Source: Azospira sp. I13
GTDB lineage: Bacteria; Pseudomonadota; Gammaproteobacteria; Burkholderiales; Rhodocyclaceae
DNA: 64,000 bases
Direction of reading: 5' to 3'
Assembly (NCBI RefSeq): GCF_003112695.1
Contig: NZ_BFBP01000013.1
Location: 172,180-236,179 of the forward strand
Shown: in pieces, positions 26,794-36,754 of the stretch
Numbering within the stretch: position 1 is the first letter of the stretch
Layout of the letters: each line of letters begins with the position of its first letter
Made by a program: the position numbers and the translations under genes
The notes under the pieces: model-generated
Told to the model about the DNA's origin: nothing
What the model saw: the letters and a program-made list of their open reading frames with translations, nothing else
Databases searched by the model: none

Positions 26794-26826
26794 CCCGCCG
26801 CCGTCCGGCGGCGGGTCTTGTCTCTT
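26794..26826 (+). terminator. Terminator after the STAS gene
   Basis: CCCGCCGCCG (26794-26803) pairs with CGGCGGCGGG (26806-26815), followed by the T-rich TCTTGTCTCTTT. Separates the STAS gene from hslVU. Confidence 0.75.
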
Positions 26827-26845
26827 TCCCCATAGAAGAAACGCC

Positions 26846-27382
26846 ATGGAACAGTATCACGGCACCACCATCCTCTCGGTGCGCCGCGGCACCTCCGTCG
26901 CCATGGGCGGCGACGGCCAGGTGACCCTGGGCAACATCGTCGTCAAGGCCACGGCGCGCAAGGTGCGCCGCCTCTATAACGACCGTATCCTGGCCGGCTT
27001 TGCCGGCGGCACCGCCGATGCTTTTACGCTCTTCGAACGCTTCGAGGCCAAGCTGGAAAAGCACCAGGGCAACCTGGTCCGCTCCGCCGTGGAGTTGGCC
27101 AAGGACTGGCGCAGTGATCGCGCCCTGCGCCGCCTGGAAGCCATGCTTTCGGTGGCCGACCGGGAATCTTCCTTGATCATCACCGGCAACGGCGACGTGC
27201 TGGAACCCGAACACGGCATCGTCGCCATCGGCTCCGGCGGTTCCTACGCCCAGTCCGCGGCCCGCGCCCTGATCGAGAACACCGAACTGTCGCCCCTGGA
27301 CGTGGTGCGCAAGTCCCTGGAAATCGCCGGCGACCTGTGTATCTACACCAACCGCAATTTCACCCTTGAGACGCTGGAGTAA
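26846..27382 (+). CDS. hslV: ATP-dependent protease peptidase subunit HslV
   Basis: 178 residues of the proteasome-like Ntn-hydrolase fold. The N-terminal catalytic Thr is Thr7 after removal of MEQYHG ([15 protein letters not shown]); Lys in GNIVVKA and [13 protein letters not shown] complete the active site pattern. HslV dodecamers work with HslU to degrade misfolded and regulatory proteins in the cytoplasm. hslU follows after 5 bp. Confidence 0.97.
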   Translation: MEQYHGTTILSVRRGTSVAMGGDGQVTLGNIVVKATARKVRRLYNDRILAGFAGGTADAFTLFERFEAKLEKHQGNLVRSAVELAKDWRSDRALRRLEAMLSVADRESSLIITGNGDVLEPEHGIVAIGSGGSYAQSAARALIENTELSPLDVVRKSLEIAGDLCIYTNRNFTLETLE

Positions 27383-27387
27383 GCGCC

Positions 27388-28725
27388 ATGACGCAAATGA
27401 CGCCCCAGGAAATCGTCCACGAACTGGACAAGCACATCGTCGGCCAGGCCGCCGCCAAGAAGGCCGTAGCCATCGCCCTGCGCAACCGCTGGCGCCGTTC
27501 CCAGGTGGACGAGCCCCTGCGCCACGAGATCACCCCCAAGAATATCCTCATGATCGGCCCCACCGGCGTCGGCAAGACCGAGATCGCGCGCCGCCTGGCC
27601 CGCCTGGCCAATGCGCCCTTCATCAAGGTGGAAGCGACCAAATTCACCGAAGTGGGCTACGTCGGCCGGGATGTGGAGACGATCATCCGCGATCTGGTGG
27701 AAACCGCCATCAAAGGCCACCGTGAACAGGCCATGAAGCGGGTGCGTAGCCGTGCCGAGGATGCCGCCGAGGAGCGAATTCTCGATGCCCTGCTGCCTCC
27801 GCCCCGGGGTGCCGGTTTCTACAACGAGAACCAGGGCAGTGCCGAGGATTCCGCCACCCGCCAGAAATTTCGCAAGAAGCTGCGGGAAGGCGAGCTGGAC
27901 GACAAGGAAATCGACATCGAGGTAGCGGCCCCGGCCATGCAGGCCGAGATTTTTGCGCCCCCCGGCATGGAAGACCTGACCAACCAGATTCAGGGCATGT
28001 TCCAGAGCATGGGCAGCGCCCGCAAAAAGCCCCGCAAACTGAAGATTCCCGAAGCCCTCAAGCTGCTCACCGACGAGGAAGCCGCCAAGCTGGTGAACGA
28101 CGAGGAAGTGAAGCTCGAGGCCCTGAAGAACGTGGAGCAGAACGGCATCGTCTTCCTCGATGAAATCGACAAGATTGCCTCCCGCTCCGAGGCCCAGGGG
28201 GCCGATGTTTCCCGCCAGGGCGTGCAGCGGGATCTGCTGCCCCTGGTGGAGGGCACCACGGTGACGACCAAGCACGGCATGGTGAAGACTGACCACATCC
28301 TCTTCATTGCCAGCGGCGCCTTCCATCTCGCCAAGCCCTCGGACCTGATCCCCGAGCTGCAGGGCCGCCTGCCCATCCGGGTGGAGCTGGACTCCCTCTC
28401 CGTCGCTGACTTCGAGCAGATCCTGACCCAGACCGATGCCTGCCTGACGCGCCAGTACCAGGCTCTGCTGTCCACTGACGGCCTGACCCTGGAATTCACC
28501 CCCGACGGTATCCGCCGTCTGGCCGAAATCGCCTTCTCGGTGAATGAGAAGACCGAGAATATCGGCGCCCGCCGCCTGTACACGGTGATGGAAAAGCTGC
28601 TGGAGGAAATCTCCTTCACCGCCGGCAAGACCGGTTCCGAGCAGCTGACCGTGGATGGTGCCTACGTCGATGCCCGCCTGGGCGAGCTGTCGCGCAACGA
28701 GGACCTCTCCCGCTACGTGCTGTAA
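27388..28725 (+). CDS. hslU: HslU, ATPase subunit of the HslVU protease
   Basis: 445 residues of the Clp/AAA+ family. Opens with [17 protein letters not shown], Walker [10 protein letters not shown], the I-domain (about 110-240), Walker [12 protein letters not shown], sensor motif [16 protein letters not shown] and a C-terminal LSRYVL that docks into HslV. It unfolds substrates and gates HslV. No sigma-32 promoter was convincing in the short gap upstream of hslV. Confidence 0.97.
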   Translation: MTQMTPQEIVHELDKHIVGQAAAKKAVAIALRNRWRRSQVDEPLRHEITPKNILMIGPTGVGKTEIARRLARLANAPFIKVEATKFTEVGYVGRDVETIIRDLVETAIKGHREQAMKRVRSRAEDAAEERILDALLPPPRGAGFYNENQGSAEDSATRQKFRKKLREGELDDKEIDIEVAAPAMQAEIFAPPGMEDLTNQIQGMFQSMGSARKKPRKLKIPEALKLLTDEEAAKLVNDEEVKLEALKNVEQNGIVFLDEIDKIASRSEAQGADVSRQGVQRDLLPLVEGTTVTTKHGMVKTDHILFIASGAFHLAKPSDLIPELQGRLPIRVELDSLSVADFEQILTQTDACLTRQYQALLSTDGLTLEFTPDGIRRLAEIAFSVNEKTENIGARRLYTVMEKLLEEISFTAGKTGSEQLTVDGAYVDARLGELSRNEDLSRYVL

Positions 28726-28735
28726 GCCCCGGTAA

Positions 28736-28795
28736 CGGGGAGGCCAACGCCTCCCCGCAGGGCTCGTCCCCATGGCCGCCGGGCTCCCGGCGGCC
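28736..28795 (+). terminator. Tandem hairpins after hslU
   Basis: CGGGGAGGC (28736-28744) pairs with GCCTCCCCG (28749-28757), and GGCCGCCGGG (28774-28783) with CCCGGCGGCC (28786-28795). Neither is followed by a U-tract, so they may protect the 3' end or weakly terminate hslVU. Confidence 0.45.
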
Positions 28796-28835
28796 TGAAG
28801 CTGTCTGCCCAACCGCCCCTGCTTGAGGAGCCGAC

Positions 28836-29711
28836 ATGCTGCTGCGCATCGTCGCCATCGTCTTTCCCCTCTTCGCCATCGTCTTCTTCGGCTGGCTCTA
28901 CGGCCGCAAGAAGCAGCCGGACATGGCTTTCGCCAACCAGCTCAACATGGATGTCTTCGTGCCGGCCCTGGTCTTCGCGGCTATGGCCGACAAGTCCTTC
29001 GACCTGGCGGCCAACTGGGGGCTGGCGCTTGGGGCGGTGGTGGGCGTGGCTGGTTCCGGTCTCGCCGGCTGGGGTCTGGCCCGCCTGCTGGGGGTGGCGC
29101 CGAAGACCCTGGTGCCGCCCATGATGTTCAACAACTGCGGCAACCTGGGCCTGCCCCTGACGGTGCTGGCTTTCGGCGATGCCGCCCTGGGGCCGGCGGT
29201 GGTGCTGTTCATGATCTCCAACCTGGCCCATTTTTCCTTCGGCGCCTGGCTGCTGGACCACCATACCCGCCTCTCTAACCTGTGGCGCATCCCCGTGGTG
29301 CTGGCCAGTCTCGCCGGCCTGGTAGTCAGCCTGCTGCACATGCCGCTCTGGCCACCGCTGAAAATGGCGATCCGCATGTTGGGGGATGTTTCCATTCCCC
29401 TGCTGCTCTTTTCCCTGGGCGTGCGTCTGGCTGGCGCTCGCCTGGCGGCCGTGAAAGTGGGGCTGTGGGGTGCCGTGGCGCGCCCGCTGGTGGGTCTGTT
29501 GCTGGCTTACGGTACGGCCCTGGTGCTGGGCCTGGAAGGGCAGCAGAAGGCGCTGCTGGTGATTTTTGGGGCCCTGCCGCCGGCGGTGCTCAACTATGTA
29601 TTCGCCGAACGCTATCGGCAGGAGCCGGACCAGGTGGCCTCCATCGTCATGATCGGCAACCTGGCAGCCCTGGTGTTCCTGCCCCTGGCCTTGGCCCTGG
29701 TGCTGCCCTAG
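28836..29711 (+). CDS. AEC-family auxin-efflux-like transporter
   Basis: 291 residues with about ten membrane helices. NCGNLGLPLTVLAFGD and LLLFSLGVRLAGARL match the membrane-transport AEC family (malonate or auxin-like efflux carriers). Substrate unknown; members export or import small organic acids. Convergent with ftsX and not evidently in an operon. Confidence 0.82.
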   Translation: MLLRIVAIVFPLFAIVFFGWLYGRKKQPDMAFANQLNMDVFVPALVFAAMADKSFDLAANWGLALGAVVGVAGSGLAGWGLARLLGVAPKTLVPPMMFNNCGNLGLPLTVLAFGDAALGPAVVLFMISNLAHFSFGAWLLDHHTRLSNLWRIPVVLASLAGLVVSLLHMPLWPPLKMAIRMLGDVSIPLLLFSLGVRLAGARLAAVKVGLWGAVARPLVGLLLAYGTALVLGLEGQQKALLVIFGALPPAVLNYVFAERYRQEPDQVASIVMIGNLAALVFLPLALALVLP

Positions 29712-29714
29712 GGG

Positions 29715-29741
29715 CCGGGGTAGTCCCGGGAGTCTCCCCGG
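29715..29741. terminator. Weak hairpin between convergent genes
   Basis: CCGGGG (29715-29720) with CCCCGG (29736-29741) encloses a further CCCGGG palindrome. It sits between the AEC carrier and ftsX stops; no U-tract. Confidence 0.35.
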
Positions 29742-29744
29742 GGC

Positions 29745-30650
29745 TTACTTGGGTTCGATCTGCCGCAGGTAGAGGCCGACGGAAAGCTGGGCGCCGAGCC
29801 AGCCGAGCAGGGCGCCGATACCGAGAAGCAGGGCCGACTGGCCCAGCCCCAGGCCGTGCAGGCGGAAGCTGGCGGCATAGAGCGTGGCCAGGTGGCTCAC
29901 CGGCTCGGCCAGCAGGGCGACGCCGCCGTTCACCAGGAGCACTGCCAGGGCGCCGCCCAGCATGCCCTGGAGGGCGCCGAAGTAGTAGTAGGGCCGGCGG
30001 ATGAAACCGTCGGTGGCACCGATCAGTTTGGCCACCTCGATTTCGTCGGCCTGGGCCAGGATCTGCAGACGGATGGTGTTGAAGGTGACAGCCACCAGGG
30101 CCGCGGCGAAGGCGGCTGCCAGCAGCAGCACGGCCAGTCGGCCGAGGCGCAGGAAGGCGTCGAAGCGCTTGATCCAGGCCGAATCCAGCTGCACGTGGGC
30201 TACCTTGGGCCAGGCCGAGAGGGTCTTGGCCAGGCTTTCCAGGGCCTCGGGGCCGGCATTGCGCGGCTCGAGAATGAAGGCGTCGGGCAGGGGGTTGCGC
30301 GGCAGGCTATCCACCAGTTCGGCCATGCCGGCGGTTTCCTGCAGGCGCTTCAGGGCCTCTTCCCGGGCAACGAACTGCACCTTGCCGGAGACTTCCTGGC
30401 GCAGGCGGGATTCCAGCTCCGTCGCGTCCTTGCGGCTGGCTTCGGGGCTGAGGAAGACGCTGATCTGCTGGGTGCTGGCTACACCGGCTGCCGCCTGGCG
30501 CAGGTTGTCCAGGAGCACGGCGCCGGCAGCCGGCAGGGTCAGGGCGATGCCGATGACCAGCAGGGAGAGCAGAGTGTTGAGGGGGGAAGCCAGCAGGCGC
30601 TGCCAGGCGCCCTTGATGGCCACGGAATGCTGGGTCAGCCAGACGTTCAT
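29745..30650 (-). CDS. ftsX: Cell division protein FtsX
   Basis: 301 residues: one N-terminal membrane helix (about 20-42, LNTLLSLLVIGIALTLPAAGAVL), a periplasmic domain (about 45-165) with FLSPEA and LPRNPLPDAFIL, then three helices in the C-terminal half (RLAVLLLAAAFAAALVAVTFNTI and others). FtsX forms an ABC-type complex with FtsE that controls cell-wall hydrolases at the divisome. ATG 30650 overlaps the ftsE stop (ATGA); an in-frame extension to 30737 lies inside ftsE and is not used. Confidence 0.93.
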   Translation of the reverse strand: MNVWLTQHSVAIKGAWQRLLASPLNTLLSLLVIGIALTLPAAGAVLLDNLRQAAAGVASTQQISVFLSPEASRKDATELESRLRQEVSGKVQFVAREEALKRLQETAGMAELVDSLPRNPLPDAFILEPRNAGPEALESLAKTLSAWPKVAHVQLDSAWIKRFDAFLRLGRLAVLLLAAAFAAALVAVTFNTIRLQILAQADEIEVAKLIGATDGFIRRPYYYFGALQGMLGGALAVLLVNGGVALLAEPVSHLATLYAASFRLHGLGLGQSALLLGIGALLGWLGAQLSVGLYLRQIEPK

Positions 30651-31330
30651 GCCTTGCCCTCCGGCAGTGCCTCGCCCGGAGCGCGGACCTGGCCTTGTTC
30701 CACCCACAGTACCCGGGGATTGAGTTGGCGCACCCATTGGGTGTCGTGGGTGGCGAGGATGACGGTGACGCCCACCTGATGGAAGGCCTTGAAGAGTTCC
30801 ATGATGTCGGCGGCCGAATCCGTATCCAGATTGGCGGTGGGTTCATCTGCCAGCAGGATGGCCGGGCGGTTCACCACCGCCCGGGCGATGGCCAGGCGCT
30901 GCTGCTCACCGCCGGAAAGGGCGATGGGGTTGGCCTTCTCCCGCTCCAGCAGGCCCACCTTGTCGAGGGCGGCGCGGGCCCGCTTCTGGGCTTCCTTGGG
31001 GGGCAGGCCGACGATGGCCAGGGGCAGCAGCACGTTGTCCAGCACGGTGCGGTCGAAGAGCAGCTTCTGGTCCTGGAAGACCAGGCCGAAATTGCGCCGC
31101 ACATAGGGGATGGCGCTCTTGCGCAGGGCCGCCAGGTTCTGGCCGTTTACCACCACGCTGCCCGAGGTGGGCCGCTCGATGGCGGCGGCCAGCTTGCACA
31201 AGGTGGTCTTACCGGCGCCGGAGTGGCCAGTGATGAACACCAGCTCACCTGCTTCGACGTCGAAACTCACGCCCCGCAGGGCTTCATAGCCGGTGGGGTA
31301 GCGCTTGTGTACCGCGGAGAAGGAAATCAT
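30647..31330 (-). CDS. ftsE: Cell division ATP-binding protein FtsE
   Basis: 227 residues, an ABC ATPase starting MISFSAVHKRYPTGYEAL. Walker A GHSGAGKTT, Q-loop FQDQKLLFD, signature LSGGEQQRLAIARA, Walker B ILLADEPTANLD, switch His in LATHDTQWV. It drives conformational change in FtsX for peptidoglycan hydrolase activation. ATG 31330 was chosen; the open frame to 31510 runs into ftsY. Order ftsY-ftsE-ftsX is classical. Confidence 0.95.
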   Translation of the reverse strand: MISFSAVHKRYPTGYEALRGVSFDVEAGELVFITGHSGAGKTTLCKLAAAIERPTSGSVVVNGQNLAALRKSAIPYVRRNFGLVFQDQKLLFDRTVLDNVLLPLAIVGLPPKEAQKRARAALDKVGLLEREKANPIALSGGEQQRLAIARAVVNRPAILLADEPTANLDTDSAADIMELFKAFHQVGVTVILATHDTQWVRQLNPRVLWVEQGQVRAPGEALPEGKA

Positions 31331-31367
31331 GACGGTCCTGGCGGATGGGGCGGCTGGATGGGGCGAC

Positions 31368-32393
31368 TTACTCGCCGAAAAGGGCGTCCACAAAGTCCCG
31401 GGCGACGAAGGGGCGCAGATCATCAATGCCTTCGCCGACACCGATGAAACGCACGGGCTTGGGGCATTGGCGGGCGATGCCGGCGATGACGCCACCCTTG
31501 GCGGTGCCATCCAGCTTGGTCAGCACCAGGCCGGTGACGTTGATGGACTTGTCGAAGGATTTGACCTGAGCCAGGGCGTTCTGGCCCACGTTGGCGTCCA
31601 GCACCAGCAGCACCTCGTGGGGGCCGGTGGGATCGGCCTTCTGGATGACCCGGCGTACCTTGGCGATTTCTTCCATGAGGTGCAGCTGGGTGGGCAGGCG
31701 GCCGGCGGTGTCGGCCAGCACCACGTCGATACCCCGGGCCTTGGCGGCAGCGATGGCGTCGAAGACCACGGCGGCGGGGTCACCGGATTCCTGGGCGATC
31801 ACCGTCACGTTGTTGCGCTCGCCCCAGGTCATCAGCTGTTCCCGGGCGGCGGCGCGGAAGGTGTCGCCGGCGGCCAGCAGCACGCTCTTGCCCTGGCCCT
31901 GGAAGTACTTGGCCAGCTTGCCGATGGAGGTGGTCTTGCCGGCGCCGTTGACGCCGGCAATCATGATGACGAAGGGCTTGTGGCCATCCACCTGCAGGGG
32001 CTGTTCCAGGGGTTGCAGCATGGCGGCCATGGCTTCGGCCAGGGCATTCTGGATGGCCTCGGCGCCTTCCAGCTTCTCCTGCTTGGCGCGGCGCTTCAGT
32101 TCATCGAGCAGGTGCAGGGTGGCGTCCATGCCCACGTCGCTGGTCAGCAGCAGGGTTTCCAGCTCTTCCAGCAGCTCGTCGTCCACCTTGCCCCGGGCAA
32201 AGACGGATTTGAGCTTGCCGCCCAGCTGGGCTCGGGTGCGGGAGAGGCCGGCGAAGAGGCGTTCACGCCAGGAGAGTGCCTTCTCGGGCGACTCCTGGGG
32301 CGTGTCGATGGGCTCCGGCACCGGGGCCACGGCGGCCGCGGTGGGGGAAACGTTGTCGGCATCCTTGCCGGATCTTTTCAAGAAACCAAACAT
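31368..32393 (-). CDS. ftsY: Signal recognition particle receptor FtsY
   Basis: 341 residues: a short N-terminal FLKRSGKD and variable Pro/Glu-rich part, then the NG domain. G1 is [15 protein letters not shown], later [19 protein letters not shown] and the closing [14 protein letters not shown]. It docks ribosome-SRP complexes at the membrane. First gene of the ftsYEX operon; 38 bp before ftsE. The 201-base gap to the divergent M16 gene must hold both promoters. Confidence 0.95.
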   Translation of the reverse strand: MFGFLKRSGKDADNVSPTAAAVAPVPEPIDTPQESPEKALSWRERLFAGLSRTRAQLGGKLKSVFARGKVDDELLEELETLLLTSDVGMDATLHLLDELKRRAKQEKLEGAEAIQNALAEAMAAMLQPLEQPLQVDGHKPFVIMIAGVNGAGKTTSIGKLAKYFQGQGKSVLLAAGDTFRAAAREQLMTWGERNNVTVIAQESGDPAAVVFDAIAAAKARGIDVVLADTAGRLPTQLHLMEEIAKVRRVIQKADPTGPHEVLLVLDANVGQNALAQVKSFDKSINVTGLVLTKLDGTAKGGVIAGIARQCPKPVRFIGVGEGIDDLRPFVARDFVDALFGE

Positions 32394-32594
32394 GCAGGGT
32401 CCAGTCCTAAGTGGTGCCCCCGGCTGACAGGGGGGCGGCGGCTGGGTAATATGCGCCGCAGCAAAAGACGAATTTTAGCCCAAGCGCCCCTGGGGGCGCT
32501 GCTCAATTGCGCCAAACCTCGTCCCCGGTTCCTGTCACGGGTCCCGTTTCCGCGCCGCCACGGCGCCCTTGTATAAAGTTCTCGAAAGCGAGCC

Positions 32595-33965
32595 ATGTTC
32601 CCCCGAAAACTGCGTGCCCTGCCCCTGTTGCTCCTGGGCCTGCTGTCCGCCTCGGCAGCCCTGGCCAATCCCTTTGAAACTACCCTGAAGAACGGCCTCA
32701 AGGTCATCGTCAAGGAAGACCGGAGGGCCCCCACGGCCGTGCATATGGTCTGGTACAAGGTGGGCAGCATGGATGAGGTGGATGGCACCTCCGGCCTGGC
32801 TCACGCCCTGGAACACATGATGTTCAAGGGCACGCCGAAAGTTGGCCCCGGTGAGTTCAACAGGCGGGTGGCCGCCGCTGGTGGCCGGGACAATGCCTTC
32901 ACCAACTACGATTACACCGCCTACTTCCAGCAGATTCCCAAGCAGAAGCTGCCGGAGATGATGGCGCTGGAGGCGGACCGCATGGGCCACCTGACCCTGG
33001 ACCCGAAGGAATTCGCCAAGGAAATCCGGGTGATCATGGAAGAGCGGCGCATGCGCACCGACGACAATCCCCAGTCCCTGCTTTTCGAGGCCCTGAATGC
33101 CGCCGCCTACCAGGCCCACCCCTATCGCCGCCCGGTGATCGGCTGGATGGCCGACCTGGAGCAGATGACGGCCACCGACCTGCGGGACTGGTATCGCCGC
33201 TGGTACGTGCCCAACAACGCCACCCTGGTGGTGGTGGGTGACGTGGATCACCAGGCCGTTTTCCGGGAGGCGGAGAAAACCTACGGCAAGCTCAAGTTCC
33301 GGGCCATCGAGGCCCGCAAGCCCATCGCCGAGGCGCCCCAGAAGGGCATTCGCCGCATTACCGTGAAGGGGCCGGCGGAGCTGCCCCAGGTGCTGCTGGC
33401 CTGGAAAGCCCCGGTACTGCGCGATGTGAACAAGGATAGCGACCCCTACGCCCTGGAAATGCTGGGAGCAGTGCTGGATGGCCACGATGCGGCCCGGCTG
33501 ACCCGCAGTCTGGTCAAGGAGCAGCGCCTGGCCCAGGGGGTCGGTTCCGCCTACGACACCACCAGCCGCGGCCCGTCCCTGTTCTATCTGATGGCCACGC
33601 CTGCCGAGGGCCATACCCCGGCGGAGTTGGAGGCGGCCCTCAAGGCCGAGGTGGCGCGCATTGCCGCCGAAGGCGTCAGCGACGAAGAGTTGCAGCGGGC
33701 TAGGGCCCAGCTGGTGGCCAGCCAGGTCTACAAGCGGGATTCCATGTTTGCCCAGGCCATGGAGATCGGCCAGATGGAAATCGTCGGCCTCTCCTATCGC
33801 GCCGTGGATACCATGATCGACAAGCTGAAGGCCGTTACCGCTGCTGACGTGCAGCGGGTGGCCCGCCAGTATTTCAACGACGACAGCCTGACCGTGGGCC
33901 TGCTGGAACCTCAGCCCCTGGATGAGGCCCCCCGCCGCCGCGCCGCTGCCGGCGCCCGCCATTAA
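32595..33965 (+). CDS. M16 family zinc metalloprotease (catalytic subunit)
   Basis: 456 residues. Signal peptide ending ASAALA (about residue 24) exports it to the periplasm. The inverted zinc motif HxxEH is intact as HALEH (70-74), with the distal Glu in VIMEERR (149/150). The C-terminal half repeats the fold with the pitrilysin R/Y region (AQGVGSAYDTTSRG). The next gene encodes a partner without the zinc motif, so the working enzyme is likely a heterodimer. Found in many Betaproteobacteria next to rsmD; the natural substrate is unknown. Confidence 0.9.
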   Translation: MFPRKLRALPLLLLGLLSASAALANPFETTLKNGLKVIVKEDRRAPTAVHMVWYKVGSMDEVDGTSGLAHALEHMMFKGTPKVGPGEFNRRVAAAGGRDNAFTNYDYTAYFQQIPKQKLPEMMALEADRMGHLTLDPKEFAKEIRVIMEERRMRTDDNPQSLLFEALNAAAYQAHPYRRPVIGWMADLEQMTATDLRDWYRRWYVPNNATLVVVGDVDHQAVFREAEKTYGKLKFRAIEARKPIAEAPQKGIRRITVKGPAELPQVLLAWKAPVLRDVNKDSDPYALEMLGAVLDGHDAARLTRSLVKEQRLAQGVGSAYDTTSRGPSLFYLMATPAEGHTPAELEAALKAEVARIAAEGVSDEELQRARAQLVASQVYKRDSMFAQAMEIGQMEIVGLSYRAVDTMIDKLKAVTAADVQRVARQYFNDDSLTVGLLEPQPLDEAPRRRAAAGARH

Positions 33966-33981
33966 TGCGAGGTTGAACACC

Positions 33982-35270
33982 ATGCGACTGCGCCATCTGC
34001 TTTGTTTTGCCGCCGCCCTGCTGGGCACTTCCGCCCAGGCCGGCGTCACTATCGATCATTGGGTCTCCCCCTCCGGAGCCCGGGTCTATTTCGTTGAAAC
34101 CCATGCCCTGCCGATGCTGGACGTGCAAGTGGACTTCGCCGCCGGCAGTGCCCGGGACCCCGAGGGCAAGTCCGGCCTGGCCAGCTTCACCCACGGCCTG
34201 CTCGACGGTGGTGCCGGTGATCTGGACGAAACGGCCATCGCCAACCGCCTGGCCGATCTCGGCGCCAACCTGGGCGGTGGTGCCGACCAGGACCGGGCCA
34301 GTCTGAGCCTGCGCACCCTGTCCGCTCCCGCTACCCGGGACGGCGCCCTGGAAATCCTGCGTCTGGTTCTGCAGCAGCCCCGTTTCCCCGAAGACGTGTT
34401 GCAGCGGGAGCGTGGCCGCGCCGTGGTCGGCCTGCGGGAAGCCCTGACCAAGCCGGAAGTCCTGGCCAGCCGGGCCTTCTGGCAGAACCTCTATCCCAAC
34501 CACCCCTATGGCCGGCTGTCTTCGCCGGAGTCTCTGGAAAGCCTCAGCCGGGCCGATGTCACGGCCTTCTGGCAAGCCCACTACAACGCCGCCAAGGCCA
34601 GCGTCACCCTGGTGGGGGATCTGAGCAAAGCGGAAGCTGCCGCCATTGCTGAGCGCCTCACCGCCGGCCTGCCGGCCGGTGGCCCGGCTACGCCCCTGCC
34701 TGCGGCGGCCCTGCCCGATGCCCGCACGGTGACGGTAGCCCACCCGGCCAGCCAGTCCCACCTGCTGCTGGGGTTGCCGGCCATTCCGCGCGGCCATCCG
34801 GACTTCTTTGCCCTGCAGGTCGGCAACTACGTGCTCGGCGGCGGCGGTTTCGTCTCCCGCCTGCTCAAGGAAGTGCGGGATGCCCGGGGCTATGCCTACA
34901 GTACCTATAGCTACTTTGCGCCCATGCTGGCCCAGGGGCCTTTCCAGATCGGTCTGCAGACCAAGCGCGCTCAGGCTGGGGATGCCCTGAAGGTGGTCAA
35001 TGAGGTGCTGGCCGACTTTCTCGCCAAGGGCGTGACTCCGGCGGAGTTGCAGGCAGCCAAGGCCAATATTGTCGGCGGCTTCCCCCTGCGCCTGGACAGC
35101 AACCGCAAGCTGCTGGACAACGTGGCGGTGATCGGCTTCTTCGGCCTGCCCCTGGATTACCTGGATACCTATGCCGACAAGGTGGAGAAGGTGACGGCCG
35201 CCGATATCAAGGCGGCGTTTGTCCGCCACGTGCAGCCGGCCCATCTGGTGACCGTCAAGGTGGCCGCCGA

Positions 35271-35274
<4 letters not shown>
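33982..35274 (+). CDS. M16 family protein, non-catalytic partner
   Basis: 430 residues with signal peptide MRLRHLLCFAAALLGTSAQA. It has the same two-domain M16 fold as its neighbour, but the zinc site position reads GLASFTHGLLDGG in place of HxxEH, so it cannot bind zinc the usual way. The R/Y substrate loop (DARGYAYSTYSYFAP) is kept. This active/inactive pairing is known for mitochondrial processing peptidase and several bacterial M16 pairs. ATG 33982 follows GAGG; its stop overlaps the rsmD GTG start. Confidence 0.88.
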
Positions 35275-36366
<1,092 letters not shown>

Positions 36367-36370
36367 ATGA

Positions 36371-36640
<270 letters not shown>

Positions 36641-36690
36641 GCCCGCTTCCGGGCTGCGCCGATCCCTCCGGATTGCGGCAGCCTGTCAGC

Positions 36691-36725
36691 AAAAAAGCCA
36701 CGGCATTGCCGTGGCTTTTTGTTTT
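36691..36725 (+). terminator. Terminator after ferredoxin gene
   Basis: AAAAAGCCACGGC (36692-36704) pairs with GCCGTGGCTTTTT (36708-36720), loop ATT, followed by GTTTT. A-tract and T-tract make it usable on both strands; the opposite gene ends at 36755. Confidence 0.9.
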
Positions 36726-36754
36726 CTGGGAGCGGGTACTGACCCGCCCGGGTC

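Noticed and set aside
26817-26833. Possible sigma-32 promoter (CCCCAT) before hslVU
   Set aside because: No -35 element CTTGAA at the right distance; the nearest CTTGT is only 4-6 bases away and belongs to the terminator T-tract.
28774-28795. REP-like palindrome after hslU as a third member of the structured repeat family
   Set aside because: It is a simple short hairpin and shares none of the GGCGTTG, CTTGTG or CCTTGCCT core of copies A and B.
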